From: an uncultured Bacteroidales bacterium | GTDB lineage: Bacteria > Bacteroidota > Bacteroidia > Bacteroidales > P3 | Assembly (NCBI GenBank): GCA_937915785.1 | Contig: CALGGY010000161.1 | Location: forward strand, 1 to 19,638 | Direction: 5' to 3' | DNA length: 19,638 nucleotides | In this document: positions 9,701 through 17,171 of the stretch, one piece after another | Layout: the number at the start of each line of letters is the position of its first letter | Position numbering within the stretch: position 1 is the first letter of the stretch | Notes under the pieces: generated by a model | The model's database searches: none | The model's input: only the letters and a program-made list of their open reading frames with translations | Told to the model about the DNA's origin: nothing | Position numbers and translations under genes: made by a program

Positions 9701-11242
9701 AACAACCCAAGCGGCTACATGGCCGAAAACCGGCACTTGGCCCTGCTGCGCGGGTTCGACAACGTGGAACGCGACAAAAACGGCAACCCCGTGAAACAGA
9801 GCCTCACCTCGCACAAATACCGCTACAGCCGATATCTTGAACAAACTGGCACAAAACAATACTCCTACACACTATACGACTATTCGGCACTGCTGCCCAT
9901 GCTCAAAGCCGGCACCAACAGCCGAAAAGTGGAAAAATGGAACGAACAGCGCCAGCAACGCGACATAAAACTCACCATCGACGCACAACTGCAGGTTAAA
10001 CTGCAAAACGAGCTGCAACAGTTTGCCAACACCCGCCACAACGACTATATGCGCGTGTCCGTGGTGGTGCTCGACGCCGCCGAGGGCGACTTGCTTTGCT
10101 CCGCCAACTATCCGCTGCCAAACCAAGACGACATGCTGGCAAGGTCCGAAAAACATATCAGCTACTACAGCGACAACTACAGCAATTTCCACGCCTACAC
10201 CGACCGCGACCTCGGCACCACATACCAAACACAGCCAGGATCCACCGCCAAAGTGATGTCAGCAATGGCTGGATTTATGAAAATTGGACCACAAGTCGCT
10301 CAAAAACAATATTTTGTGTACAACGAAGAAAAGGTGGACAACGTGCTTGGCGAACCCACTGGCAATGTCGACCTGCACTCGGCCATTGTGCAATCGTCAA
10401 ACTGCTATTTTGTAAACAGCGTAAACGATATGGACCTTTACCCGCAGCTGGCCCGCATATACAAAGCCGTTGGCATGCGCATCGACAAGGAATCGATTAA
10501 CTCAAAAGGCCGTACTGTGATAGACTCGTCGATAACTCCTTATTTCTTCGCTCCCAACCCCGACTACGACGACACCCTGTTCAACCAAGCAGTTGCTGCT
10601 ATGCAAACGGCAGGCATCAACCGCTATCAGCGCTATATAGCAAACCGCGACGGACAAAATCCTCGCGAGCCGCGTTTGCATAAAATGAACTGGAACGAGT
10701 GCGCATGGGCTTGGGGACAAGGCACCTTGCGCGCCACTCCGCTCAGCATGGCTCGAGTGGCCTCCATTGTGGTGAACAACGGCACCCTTGCTCACACACG
10801 CTTTCTGCTGCCTCTTTCGCCAAACGACACCTTGCACAAAAAACTCACATCAGTAGAAACCGAACAGGTATGCACATCATCGCTAAGCCTACTAAAACAG
10901 TATATGAAAGACCAAGCCCGGATAAAAGGAGGTATCGCCAATGCCGCCATTGGCGGAAAAACAGGCACTCCCGAACGGTCGCATGTCTATCGCAACCAAA
11001 GCGGCAAGCCCGTTTCGTTCAAAAACGGGAATGTGAACGGACGCAGAACCGACAAAGTGCATTCCGAAAACGATGCGTGGTACATGTTTTTTGTTGATAG
11101 CGAAGGCGTTAACCAATCCAAAGCCAATAAACTTGCCGTTGCTGTGCGTATCGAACGCGCCAAAGCTCACTCCGGACTTGCCATGGCACTTACCAGAGAC
11201 AGGGTGCTAAAAGTACTTAAAGAATTGGGTTATATAAATTAA
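6743..11242 (+). CDS. SEDS glycosyltransferase (RodA/FtsW) fused to class B PBP transpeptidase
   Basis: This 1499-residue membrane protein combines both peptidoglycan-building activities. Order: one N-terminal helix (about 6-24); an extracytoplasmic region of about 260 residues without recognised family; a multi-helix SEDS core with FQPSEVSKVLIMIF, HTDMIFASIGEEMG and VPFLSYGRSSLVAN; then a PBP module beginning NAGNIYDRNGVLLATS. The Asp of the HTD motif, D736, corresponds to the catalytic Asp of RodA/FtsW. The transpeptidase motifs are complete: S1167-T-A-K, S1218-S-N and K1406-T-G-T. RodA/FtsW and PBP2/FtsI normally form a complex of two separate proteins; here stoichiometry is fixed by fusion. 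ATG 6743 is chosen because the longer frame opens with TTG. The N-terminal extracytoplasmic insertion is unusual for SEDS proteins. The sequence does not settle whether the role is elongation or division. Confidence 0.93.
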   Translation: MKPNRPYVSLLFATLVLCFGFVALYFNQRTALHIGQDEGQGKQPLVLQKGLKVNDLSDLLLGYMDDPKDVTLIARKICDTLNSGYVLPNLGNLNTRTFKIDVAEAASQGGELLKSRDSVSKQRLGWTSDVAAIYANPKLATDSFPTSAGSETITVRITAKSDSCTSLWDRICSLVGKPRQKPVKEPVLVRLTKHQLLTDTVSRDNETVSQSYVFDTIAQYAFTDANGEVRFNVQPTDSCQYSVLPIKLGFSYGSPQGTLTNKNFRFEQKTDRITLLDIYTYKRLKNDGVLAVRTASTYINYLVISFLLFVVMWWLVYGFVVVRDRRANKHTDTLLISILMVLTGIGLLSHFAILDPLTDTLRGWDTLKGTFFGIVLLLFVVRMDLLRFYNNGTSLFGIHVDFDFVMQFLRWANKPFGKKLDDFSNDIQRRTQNKAAINVFKGFYLLMLVALLPVILVVKLITLVCSKIPKLRDIELPEAFGYLVATATMMVLLLFFGSGPEGSSAKVNLGGFQPSEVSKVLIMIFMAVFFSKNADTIQSFSEKQQFFWRKQLKLVWGAALAIFVFMGFYMILSDGGPALVILLTFVLLYSVARRDTMQLFVGVASFVLMLIIGSKLSQPGSFALMGFFAALWFVAWTVVSWLLRKRIFESAIFFNLIIVAFLFGAPLLRTVGFENEADRLDDRNAMVMWYHNGTWDNEARGGDQVAHGYWALATGGFAGQGLGQGHPNQIPACHTDMIFASIGEEMGWVALVLIVVCMAILIHRCLLVARKVGNNFGFYLIAGLTVVTSIQFLVILLGSLGLIPLTGIAVPFLSYGRSSLVANLLIFGIILSLSREKASQRQEQYIQRYDGVITVGSLSFIVMSAIIIVWLFVFQTIKRNSTLIHPAFVTNTQGARVVEYNPRIEILMDKLNAGNIYDRNGVLLATSEASSCNNDTIVNGLTNAGIDKNDIRKTFKYPKRRYYPFGNQMFFMLGDFNTKIQWGTHDNNPSGYMAENRHLALLRGFDNVERDKNGNPVKQSLTSHKYRYSRYLEQTGTKQYSYTLYDYSALLPMLKAGTNSRKVEKWNEQRQQRDIKLTIDAQLQVKLQNELQQFANTRHNDYMRVSVVVLDAAEGDLLCSANYPLPNQDDMLARSEKHISYYSDNYSNFHAYTDRDLGTTYQTQPGSTAKVMSAMAGFMKIGPQVAQKQYFVYNEEKVDNVLGEPTGNVDLHSAIVQSSNCYFVNSVNDMDLYPQLARIYKAVGMRIDKESINSKGRTVIDSSITPYFFAPNPDYDDTLFNQAVAAMQTAGINRYQRYIANRDGQNPREPRLHKMNWNECAWAWGQGTLRATPLSMARVASIVVNNGTLAHTRFLLPLSPNDTLHKKLTSVETEQVCTSSLSLLKQYMKDQARIKGGIANAAIGGKTGTPERSHVYRNQSGKPVSFKNGNVNGRRTDKVHSENDAWYMFFVDSEGVNQSKANKLAVAVRIERAKAHSGLAMALTRDRVLKVLKELGYIN

Positions 11243-11257
11243 TTTAAATTATTGATT

Positions 11258-12172
11258 ATGGGACTAAAAGACTTTTTTTCCGACATTGACAATTTTTTCA
11301 ATCCAGATAAAAAAAATCAGTCAAATATGACGGTAATGCCAAATAAAGATGCAAAAACCGACAATCCTGCCAACAATGGTAAAGCCGGGCAACAGGGTGG
11401 GGAAGAGGCTACCCAACAAACACCGACCCGGCAGGACAACAAAGACGACTCAGCTCCCGAAATAAGGGCTTCCGTTGTGGACAACACCAGACAAATGCTT
11501 AAAAACCTACTCGGTAAAGACGATTTTACAGGTGCGGTATTTTATGTGGACAGAAGTAGTCTCGGCCTTGTTCTCGACAAAACTTTCGAAAACCAGCTCC
11601 GACTGATGTTCGAAAATAGTGGGTTTAGTTCGCTTGCCAATGGTACTTTGAAAATTGTTTCAAACAAAAAAGCTGAGCCAAATGCCGCCGATGTTTACAA
11701 ACAGAAAATTTTTGTTGAGTTGCTTACCGCCAAAACAACGGCCGACGTGCCGTCGCAAAAAGCCAAAATATCCGTGGCGTTCAACCATGGCAGCCTCAAA
11801 CAATCTGAGTATCTGATAGATCCAGTCTCCGACGGCAAAACGGTTTACAAAATAGGCAGGGGAGAATTTACTACCAAAAATGGTGTTCCACGCCAAAACG
11901 ACATTGTGATAAACGATGACGAACCCAATACAACACTGGCCAATTTGAACAATTATGTGAGCAGCTCGCACGCCAATATTGAATTGACAAACGGCCGATT
12001 TTACCTGCACGCCATGATAAGCGGCTTTTCGTCGGGCAACGCCACAAAAATTATCCGCGAGGGAACTCCCAATCCAATAAAAATTGAAACCGACAAAACT
12101 CTGTATCCACTTCAAAATGGCGACATTATAGAGCTTGGACGAAGTGTGATGCTTAAATTTGAGATTTTGTAA
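11258..12172 (+). CDS. FHA-domain protein (canonical FHA at C-terminus)
   Basis: This 304-residue soluble protein starts MGLKDFFSDIDNFF and has a Gln/Asn/Asp-rich linker up to about residue 70. A middle domain of about 100 residues (VVDNTRQMLKNLL, then VDRSSLGLVLDKTF) may parallel the N-terminal domain of the other FHA protein at 4340. The C-terminal FHA domain is canonical: KIGRGEF with G200-R201, NDIVINDD, the phosphothreonine-binding SSSH loop at S235-H238, GRFYLHA, and a closing strand DIIELGRSVMLKFEIL. It lies 15 bp after the SEDS-PBP gene and 27 bp before the SUMF1 gene. An adaptor that docks on a phosphorylated cell-wall enzyme or kinase is the natural reading. ATG 11258 is used instead of an upstream TTG. 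Confidence 0.85.
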   Translation: MGLKDFFSDIDNFFNPDKKNQSNMTVMPNKDAKTDNPANNGKAGQQGGEEATQQTPTRQDNKDDSAPEIRASVVDNTRQMLKNLLGKDDFTGAVFYVDRSSLGLVLDKTFENQLRLMFENSGFSSLANGTLKIVSNKKAEPNAADVYKQKIFVELLTAKTTADVPSQKAKISVAFNHGSLKQSEYLIDPVSDGKTVYKIGRGEFTTKNGVPRQNDIVINDDEPNTTLANLNNYVSSSHANIELTNGRFYLHAMISGFSSGNATKIIREGTPNPIKIETDKTLYPLQNGDIIELGRSVMLKFEIL

Positions 12173-12199
12173 ATCGCTGTAATTCAATTCGATATAGCC

Positions 12200-12976
12200 A
12201 TGAAAAATATTTTACTCTGCGTTTTTTTCAACATTCTTGCCGTAGCTGTTTATGCCCAAGGTCCCGAGCCTGTAAAAACAGACACTGTGTGGGTAAAAGG
12301 GTTACCCGTGGTTTTCGTCAAAGTGGAATCAGGAACTTTCGAAATGGGCGGCACAGCCGAGCAAAGCGTGGCCGCAGCTTCGGACGAAAAACCTGTGCAC
12401 ACTGTAACACTTGATGCTTACAAGATTGCGCAAACCGAAGTAACTCAGGAACTTTGGCAAACTGTTATGGACAACAATCCCAGCACAATAAAAGGCAGCA
12501 ACAGGCCAGTTCACAACGTGAGCTGGTACAATTGCATGGAGTTTATTGAAACGCTGAATGCCCTTACAGGACGCACTTTCCGATTGCCCACCGAAGCTGA
12601 GTGGGAGTTTGCAGCCCGTGGCGGAAACCGTAGCAAAGGTTTCAGATTTGCAGGCAGCAACAATGCCGAAAAAGTTGCTTGGAACGCCGAAACGCTCGGT
12701 GGGGCTGAACTGTATTTTGTAAACCAGCGTCAACCAAACGAGCTTGGTATATTCGACATGAGCGGCAACGCTTACGAATGGTGTAGCGATGTTTATGGAA
12801 AATATACAGATAAACAACAATCAAATCCCATGGGTGCCGACTTTGGAGAAAACCGTGTGCTTCGTGGCGGCAGCTGGCTTGCGCCTCGAACAAAATGCCG
12901 AGTGAGTGCACGCAATAATTCTTTGCCATACAACAGAAACACCGATTTCGGTTTTCGCTTGGTTTTGGAAAAATGA
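12200..12976 (+). CDS. Secreted SUMF1/FGE-fold protein lacking the FGE cysteine pair
   Basis: This 258-residue protein has a Sec signal peptide with likely cleavage after Y18-A19. The rest is one formylglycine-generating-enzyme-like domain: VKVESGTFEMGG, KIAQTEVTQELW, PVHNVSWYNCMEF, FRLPTEAEWEFAARGG, MSGNAYEWCSD and RGGSWLAP close to the C-terminus. True FGE enzymes need two cysteines five residues apart just after this last motif. Here the first position is A228 and only C233 remains, so sulfatase activation is unlikely. Proteins of this kind are often binding or structural parts of envelope machines in Bacteroidota (GldK is one relative). As last gene of the run it may be the extracytoplasmic partner of the SEDS-PBP protein; that is inference from position. 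Confidence 0.88.
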   Translation: MKNILLCVFFNILAVAVYAQGPEPVKTDTVWVKGLPVVFVKVESGTFEMGGTAEQSVAAASDEKPVHTVTLDAYKIAQTEVTQELWQTVMDNNPSTIKGSNRPVHNVSWYNCMEFIETLNALTGRTFRLPTEAEWEFAARGGNRSKGFRFAGSNNAEKVAWNAETLGGAELYFVNQRQPNELGIFDMSGNAYEWCSDVYGKYTDKQQSNPMGADFGENRVLRGGSWLAPRTKCRVSARNNSLPYNRNTDFGFRLVLEK

Positions 12977-13012
12977 TCATTTAAGTTCGCTCATAGTTTT
13001 TTTTATGGTGGT

Positions 13013-13040
13013 GAGGTGTTTTAAATACCCTCTCTTTTTT
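13013..13040 (+). terminator. Candidate terminator of the host gene run
   Basis: GAGG at 13013 and CCTC at 13029 can pair across a loop of about 12 nt, followed by a T-run ending at 13040. The stem is only 4 bp, extendable past a mismatch, so strength is doubtful. It lies between the SUMF1 gene and the left attachment site and would limit host read-through into the prophage. Confidence 0.35.
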
Positions 13041-13047
13041 ATACGCT

Positions 13048-13075
13048 ACTTAACATAATATAAATTATGAAACAA
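13048..13075 (+). other. attL: dif-like Xer recombination site
   Basis: Two 11-bp arms (ACTTAACATAA and TTATGAAACAA) flank a 6-bp centre TATAAA. The block TTAACATAATATAAATTATG differs at one position from the corresponding part of the E. coli dif site read on its other strand. It marks the left border of the prophage: the left arm should be host and the right arm phage. The ATG of the first phage gene (13067) lies inside the right arm. Confidence 0.85.
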
Positions 13076-13288
13076 AATGCTGTTGACCTTTCTAACTTTC
13101 CGTGGCATTATGGTTTTTATCAAAACGGTCGTATTGTCATACTTCAAGGTTATAATTTCAAAAAAGCCCGTCAATTTGTCAAAACTTTGGCAGATATGGA
13201 AAAGCGTGACAAATACTTATATTCTATAAATTTAGACGGTGAAATTTATTTTTGTCGAAAAATCAAAACTTGTTTTAATTATGAATAA
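13067..13288 (+). CDS. Small phage early protein 1 (unknown function)
   Basis: This 73-residue, basic, soluble protein starts MKQNAVDLSNFPWHYGFYQN. It contains no membrane helix and no recognised motif; KKARQFVKTLADMEKRDK near residues 27-44 is a charged helix that could contact nucleic acid. Its start codon and first two codons lie inside the dif-like arm of attL, so the gene is assembled across the recombination site. In the circular phage it would directly follow the promoter and miniprotein now located at the right end. Its stop overlaps the next gene by 8 nt (ATGAATAA). A regulator of Rep or of lysogeny is possible but not shown. Confidence 0.65.
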   Translation: MKQNAVDLSNFPWHYGFYQNGRIVILQGYNFKKARQFVKTLADMEKRDKYLYSINLDGEIYFCRKIKTCFNYE

Positions 13289-13511
13289 TAATACTATTTT
13301 TCGTTATACGCATTATTCCATTGAGGCGTATCTTGGAACTTATGATGAAGATGATTATGTTTTTTTAGGTTCTTTATTTCATCACGATAAAGACGTTGTT
13401 AATCGTTGGCGCCTGAACTATATTAAAAAATATGGTTCTGATGTTCGTTTTCATTTAGTTAAAACTGAAGTATCAGAGATTGTTTATTATAGAACTTCCA
13501 ATAGTTACTAA
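13281..13511 (+). CDS. Small phage early protein 2 (unknown function)
   Basis: This 76-residue protein begins MNNNTIFRYTHYSIEAYLGT at an ATG overlapping the previous stop, which suggests coupled translation; an upstream in-frame ATG at 13239 lies inside the preceding gene and is less likely. It has an acidic middle (YDEDDY), then HHDKDVVNRWRLNYIKKYG, a basic amphipathic helix, and ends RTSNSY. No family is recognised, although small proteins that bind ssDNA or alter host replication are common at this place in microvirus genomes. Its last codons form the start of a 66-bp repeat that recurs after VP1. Confidence 0.6.
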   Translation: MNNNTIFRYTHYSIEAYLGTYDEDDYVFLGSLFHHDKDVVNRWRLNYIKKYGSDVRFHLVKTEVSEIVYYRTSNSY

Positions 13512-13555
13512 AAGTTACTATTGTTTGATCTACAATACTTACTAAAAGTAACTAT
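13490..13555 (+). repeat. Phage 66-bp direct repeat, copy A1
   Basis: This block matches 17172-17237 at 63 of 66 positions (differences at 13501, 13538 and 13550). It begins within the last codons of early gene 2 and runs to 3 bp before the Rep start. GTTAC occurs at 13504 and 13514, and GTAAC at 13548. ATAGTTACT and AGTAACTAT at its two ends form a 9-bp inverted repeat, and ATTGT/ACAAT pair across 7 nt in the centre. The position suggests control of Rep expression or an origin element. Confidence 0.8.
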
Positions 13556-13558
13556 CTT

Positions 13559-14926
13559 GTGATTAATTGTTTGCATCCTAAATTGTTGATTAATCCAGGC
13601 GTGTATCGTGCCGTTTCACATCACCGCTATATTTATTATAATGGCGTCTCGCGGTTTTTTCCTTGTGTTAATGAATTGCAACCTTTGAACTTATATCAAT
13701 TTCTAAAAGAGACTTTATTGCCTATTGTCAACACTTCTATGCTTGACGATTATTATACTTTTGACTTCTTGCATAAAAAAGTACCTCTTTTTATTCAAGT
13801 TCCTTGTAATCATTGTGTTCTTTGTGAAAAACGTAACACTTCAATTATTACCCAGCGTTGTGAATTTGAATGTGAGTGCCATAAAGAACTGCCCTATTTC
13901 GTTACTCTTACTTATGCCCCTTATTCACTTCCTAAAAATAACGAGCCTAACATTCGACATATTCAATCTTATATAAAGCGTCTTCGCGATTATTGTTATC
14001 GTTTTTATAATGTAAATATACGTTTTTTTGGTACTTCTGAACTTGGTGAATTACACGGCCGTTTGCACTATCATTTTCTAATTTGGGGTCTTCCTAAACT
14101 TTCACAATCTCAAGCATATAAATTGTTTTCACTTCCTTGGCGTTTTCCTCGTTATATTAAAACCGTTCGTAATGGCAAATTGGTTAAGGTTCGTCCTCTT
14201 TTTGGTCGTATACAAGCCACACAAATTAATGACCCTTTTTATAGGGCAAATTATGAGAAAAAACACAATCGACCATTAGACCCTGCTGACGGTATTCGTT
14301 ATTGTTGTTCTTATGCTTGTAAATCTAATAATGTTCATTCTTGGTCTTTAGGTCTTGGTTCTGATTATATTAAACAACACTATTCTTCTTTGGTTCATTC
14401 TGTTAACTGTCCTCACGATATATTATTTAAAAATCGTTTTGGACGTGTTTCTAAAGTTATTGTTTCTCGTTGGTTCCTTGACACCCTTTTTAAATCGTTC
14501 AATCGTTCCACTTATCGTCTACGTTCCCAACTTTATAAATCATTATCCTGTCTTTTCTCTCTCCCCGTTGACAATCGTAAATGGTTTGTTGATAAATTAT
14601 CTCCGTTTCTTTCTGATGTGAAGTTAGATATTTCCCACGTCAAATTATCATCGTTTCGTTTTATGTTCAATCACTATCGTTCTCGCTTTGCTTTATCTTC
14701 TTTATCCTATAAAGATTTTATTTATGATTTCTTCCGTTGGAAAACGTGCGATTTTTCTCTTTTAACCTATCCTATTCAATTTTATATCAATGATACTATT
14801 TCTAAAAATTCCTTTATCGAACGTTATTTTTCTCGTGTTGAGCCACTTACATCTGGCAAAATTGCGGATAATGAAATTTCCGCATTGCAATATTATCGTA
14901 AATCTTTAACCCTTAAAACCTTTTAA
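13559..14926 (+). CDS. Microvirus replication initiator VP4 (HUH endonuclease)
   Basis: This 455-residue protein starts rolling-circle replication by nicking the + strand and joining to its 5' end. The N-terminus CLHPKLLINP and a Cys cluster C83-x2-C86-x2-C89 are typical of Gokushovirinae/Alpavirinae VP4. The HUH fold shows motif 1 FVTLTY at 114-119, motif 2 HGRLHYHFLIWG with H170 and H172 as metal ligands, and motif 3 RYCCSYACK with Y248 and Y252 as candidate nicking tyrosines. The C-terminal 190 residues are basic and unassigned. The start used is GTG 13559, which places the conserved CLHP at residue 4. VP1 follows after 4 bp. Function is secure from the motifs; the start codon is less so. 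Confidence 0.93.
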   Translation: MINCLHPKLLINPGVYRAVSHHRYIYYNGVSRFFPCVNELQPLNLYQFLKETLLPIVNTSMLDDYYTFDFLHKKVPLFIQVPCNHCVLCEKRNTSIITQRCEFECECHKELPYFVTLTYAPYSLPKNNEPNIRHIQSYIKRLRDYCYRFYNVNIRFFGTSELGELHGRLHYHFLIWGLPKLSQSQAYKLFSLPWRFPRYIKTVRNGKLVKVRPLFGRIQATQINDPFYRANYEKKHNRPLDPADGIRYCCSYACKSNNVHSWSLGLGSDYIKQHYSSLVHSVNCPHDILFKNRFGRVSKVIVSRWFLDTLFKSFNRSTYRLRSQLYKSLSCLFSLPVDNRKWFVDKLSPFLSDVKLDISHVKLSSFRFMFNHYRSRFALSSLSYKDFIYDFFRWKTCDFSLLTYPIQFYINDTISKNSFIERYFSRVEPLTSGKIADNEISALQYYRKSLTLKTF

Positions 14927-14930
14927 TTTT

Positions 14931-17153
14931 ATGTCTCAAATTTTTAAACAAAATGAGGATTACGCTCGTAAACCACAGCGTAACAATTTCGATTTGTCTT
15001 TTGACAATAATTTCACTACCGGTTTCGGTAAAATTGTCCCGCTTCTCTGTAAAGAGGTTAACCCTGGTGACACTTTCCGCATTAAAAGTTCTATCGGTCT
15101 GCGTGCTTTGCCTTTGGCCTTTCCTCTTCAAACACCTGTTCGTGTTCAAGTTAGTTTTTTTTATCAACGTTTGCGTAACTTACAAACTAATTTTATGGAC
15201 TTTTATAGCCAAACCAAAGATATTGAAATTCCATATATTTCTATTCCTGCCTCTCGTGCTGGTGAAATTGGTACCGGTACCCTTGCGGATTATTTAGGTG
15301 TTCCAACAACTTACGCAGATGAAGAAGGCTATGACTATATTTCTTTTAACCCTGTTCCTTTATCTTATACCTCTCTCCGAGATGATCATTCTGTTTTCGA
15401 AGGTACTTCTACCTCTACAACTGAAGACCTTGTAACAAATGCAACTTTCAACGCTAATCTTTCCTCTCTCTCAAATGGTTCTTATTTTTCTGTTCTTTAT
15501 CCTAATCTTTCGTGGGGTAGTCAGTTTTATGATTCGTTTCCTTTGAGTTATTTCTTGAACGCTAATACTGTCTTGTCTTCTTCTACTATTGGCGATTATT
15601 ATATTGGTAATGTTTTCGGTTCTAATTCTTTTCTTTTAGGTGGTGATATTAGGTTCTTTATTGACTCTGTAACCCAACCCGTTGATTATATTCTTTATAT
15701 TTCTTGTCCCTCTGATACTTCTGACGATTTCAATGACAGTCACATTGTTTATCATACTTCTGGACAAACTTCTTATGATGCTTCTTTGGACTCGCATATT
15801 ATTTCTTTCTCTGATGTAGATGCCGTTAATTCCCTTATTAATGGTCGTAAATTCTGGATTACTTTAGGTTTTGAAACTCTTGATATTTATAAGTCTTTTT
15901 CTTCTCTTATTGTTAAGCGTCATTACGTTTCTTCTGCCGATGTTTCTTCTGCTAACAACCCCTTTGTTATTCAACCAAATGAAACCGTTCCCGATATTAA
16001 ATTAGCTGCTTATCCTTTCCGTTGTTATGAAAGCATTTATAACGCTTATTATCGTAATAGTAACGGTGTTGACCCCTTTATTTTGGACGGTGTAGAAGAG
16101 TTTAACCGCTATTGTACGAATTTGGGTGATGGTGCTGACAGTACTACACCTTTAAATCTCCGCTATCGTAATTATGAACTTGACTTTCTTACTTCTTGCT
16201 ATAAGTCTCCCCAGTTGGGTGACGCTGCCCTTGTTGGTGTTTCCTCTACTGGTAAATTTACCTTTGAGGATGCTAATGGTCAGGTTTATACCGTCACTCC
16301 CGTTATTGGTGATGACGGTAATACTTTAACCGGTATTGATAGTTATTCAGAGGGTACTCCTATTGGTTCTCTTACTCGCTTGCGCGATCTTATTTCTTAT
16401 GGTATTAGTATCAACGATTTTCGTAATGTTTCCCACTTCCAAAATTTTATGGAAAATGCTATGCGTCGCGGACTTCGTTACGCCGAAGTTCTTAAGTCTC
16501 ATACTGGTGTTAATATTAAATATAAGTCTGTTGATTTGCCTGAATACATTGGCGGTTATACCCGTAATTTAAATGTTCGTCAAATTACTTCTACCGCACA
16601 GACTGAAGAGATGAATTTAGGCGATTATTCTGGTCAGGCTGGAATTTTTTCCTCTTCTGAACACTCTATTACTCACTATTGTGACGAGCCTGGTTTTATT
16701 GTTTGTATGTTAACAATTGTTCCCATTCCTTGTTATAGTCAAATTCTTGATAAAAAATTTATTAAAGATAATCTTTTGTCTTGGCATTTTCCCGAATTTA
16801 ATGGTATCGGCTTGCAACCTATTGATTACCGTGAGGTTACTCCAATTCAACGTAAGGTTGAGGGTCTTCCGTATACTTCTACTTTTGGCTATCAACGCCC
16901 CTGGTATGACCTTATTGCGTCTTATGATGAGGTTCACGGCTTATTCCGTACTGACTTGCAGGGCTTTTTGATTACTCGTAACTTTACCCACTCCCCTAAC
17001 CTTAACGCTAACTTTTTGCATATCAATCCGGACGAAATGACTAATCCTTTTATAGATACTTCTTCTTCCGACCATACTTTTATGGGTCAAATTCATTTTG
17101 ACATAAAGGCAAAACGTGCTATTCCTCGTATTCATATACCTACTATCAGTTAA
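14931..17153 (+). CDS. Microvirus major capsid protein VP1
   Basis: This 740-residue protein is the single jelly-roll capsid subunit (pfam Phage_F type). Near the N-terminus it shows KEVNPGDTFRIKSS (41-54), equivalent to the PGDTF motif of gokushovirus VP1. At the C-terminus, FDIKAKRAIPRIHIPTIS matches the usual end of the family, and LRYAEVLKSHTGV with PEYIGG in the last third is also typical. It is considerably longer than gokushovirus capsids (about 530-570 residues). The excess lies mainly in Ser/Thr/Tyr/Asp-rich segments around residues 110-340, which probably form surface loops or spikes that contact the host. The start follows TTTTAATTTT, an A/T-rich Bacteroidota-style leader. The size fits the Alpavirinae type. 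Confidence 0.95.
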   Translation: MSQIFKQNEDYARKPQRNNFDLSFDNNFTTGFGKIVPLLCKEVNPGDTFRIKSSIGLRALPLAFPLQTPVRVQVSFFYQRLRNLQTNFMDFYSQTKDIEIPYISIPASRAGEIGTGTLADYLGVPTTYADEEGYDYISFNPVPLSYTSLRDDHSVFEGTSTSTTEDLVTNATFNANLSSLSNGSYFSVLYPNLSWGSQFYDSFPLSYFLNANTVLSSSTIGDYYIGNVFGSNSFLLGGDIRFFIDSVTQPVDYILYISCPSDTSDDFNDSHIVYHTSGQTSYDASLDSHIISFSDVDAVNSLINGRKFWITLGFETLDIYKSFSSLIVKRHYVSSADVSSANNPFVIQPNETVPDIKLAAYPFRCYESIYNAYYRNSNGVDPFILDGVEEFNRYCTNLGDGADSTTPLNLRYRNYELDFLTSCYKSPQLGDAALVGVSSTGKFTFEDANGQVYTVTPVIGDDGNTLTGIDSYSEGTPIGSLTRLRDLISYGISINDFRNVSHFQNFMENAMRRGLRYAEVLKSHTGVNIKYKSVDLPEYIGGYTRNLNVRQITSTAQTEEMNLGDYSGQAGIFSSSEHSITHYCDEPGFIVCMLTIVPIPCYSQILDKKFIKDNLLSWHFPEFNGIGLQPIDYREVTPIQRKVEGLPYTSTFGYQRPWYDLIASYDEVHGLFRTDLQGFLITRNFTHSPNLNANFLHINPDEMTNPFIDTSSSDHTFMGQIHFDIKAKRAIPRIHIPTIS

Positions 17154-17171
17154 TTATTTTATTCGTATGGG

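Noticed and set aside
12200..12976. Annotation as a formylglycine-generating sulfatase activator
   Set aside because: The first cysteine of the required pair is Ala228, and no sulfatase gene is nearby.
12977..13067. Host-virus junction as an assembly chimera
   Set aside because: Matching dif-like repeats at both prophage borders and a unit length equal to a microvirus genome are best explained by site-specific integration, although reads should confirm it.
13490..13555. Bacteroidota -7 promoter box in repeats A1/A2
   Set aside because: TATTGTTTG has one base too many for TAnnTTTG, and no -33 element is placed correctly.
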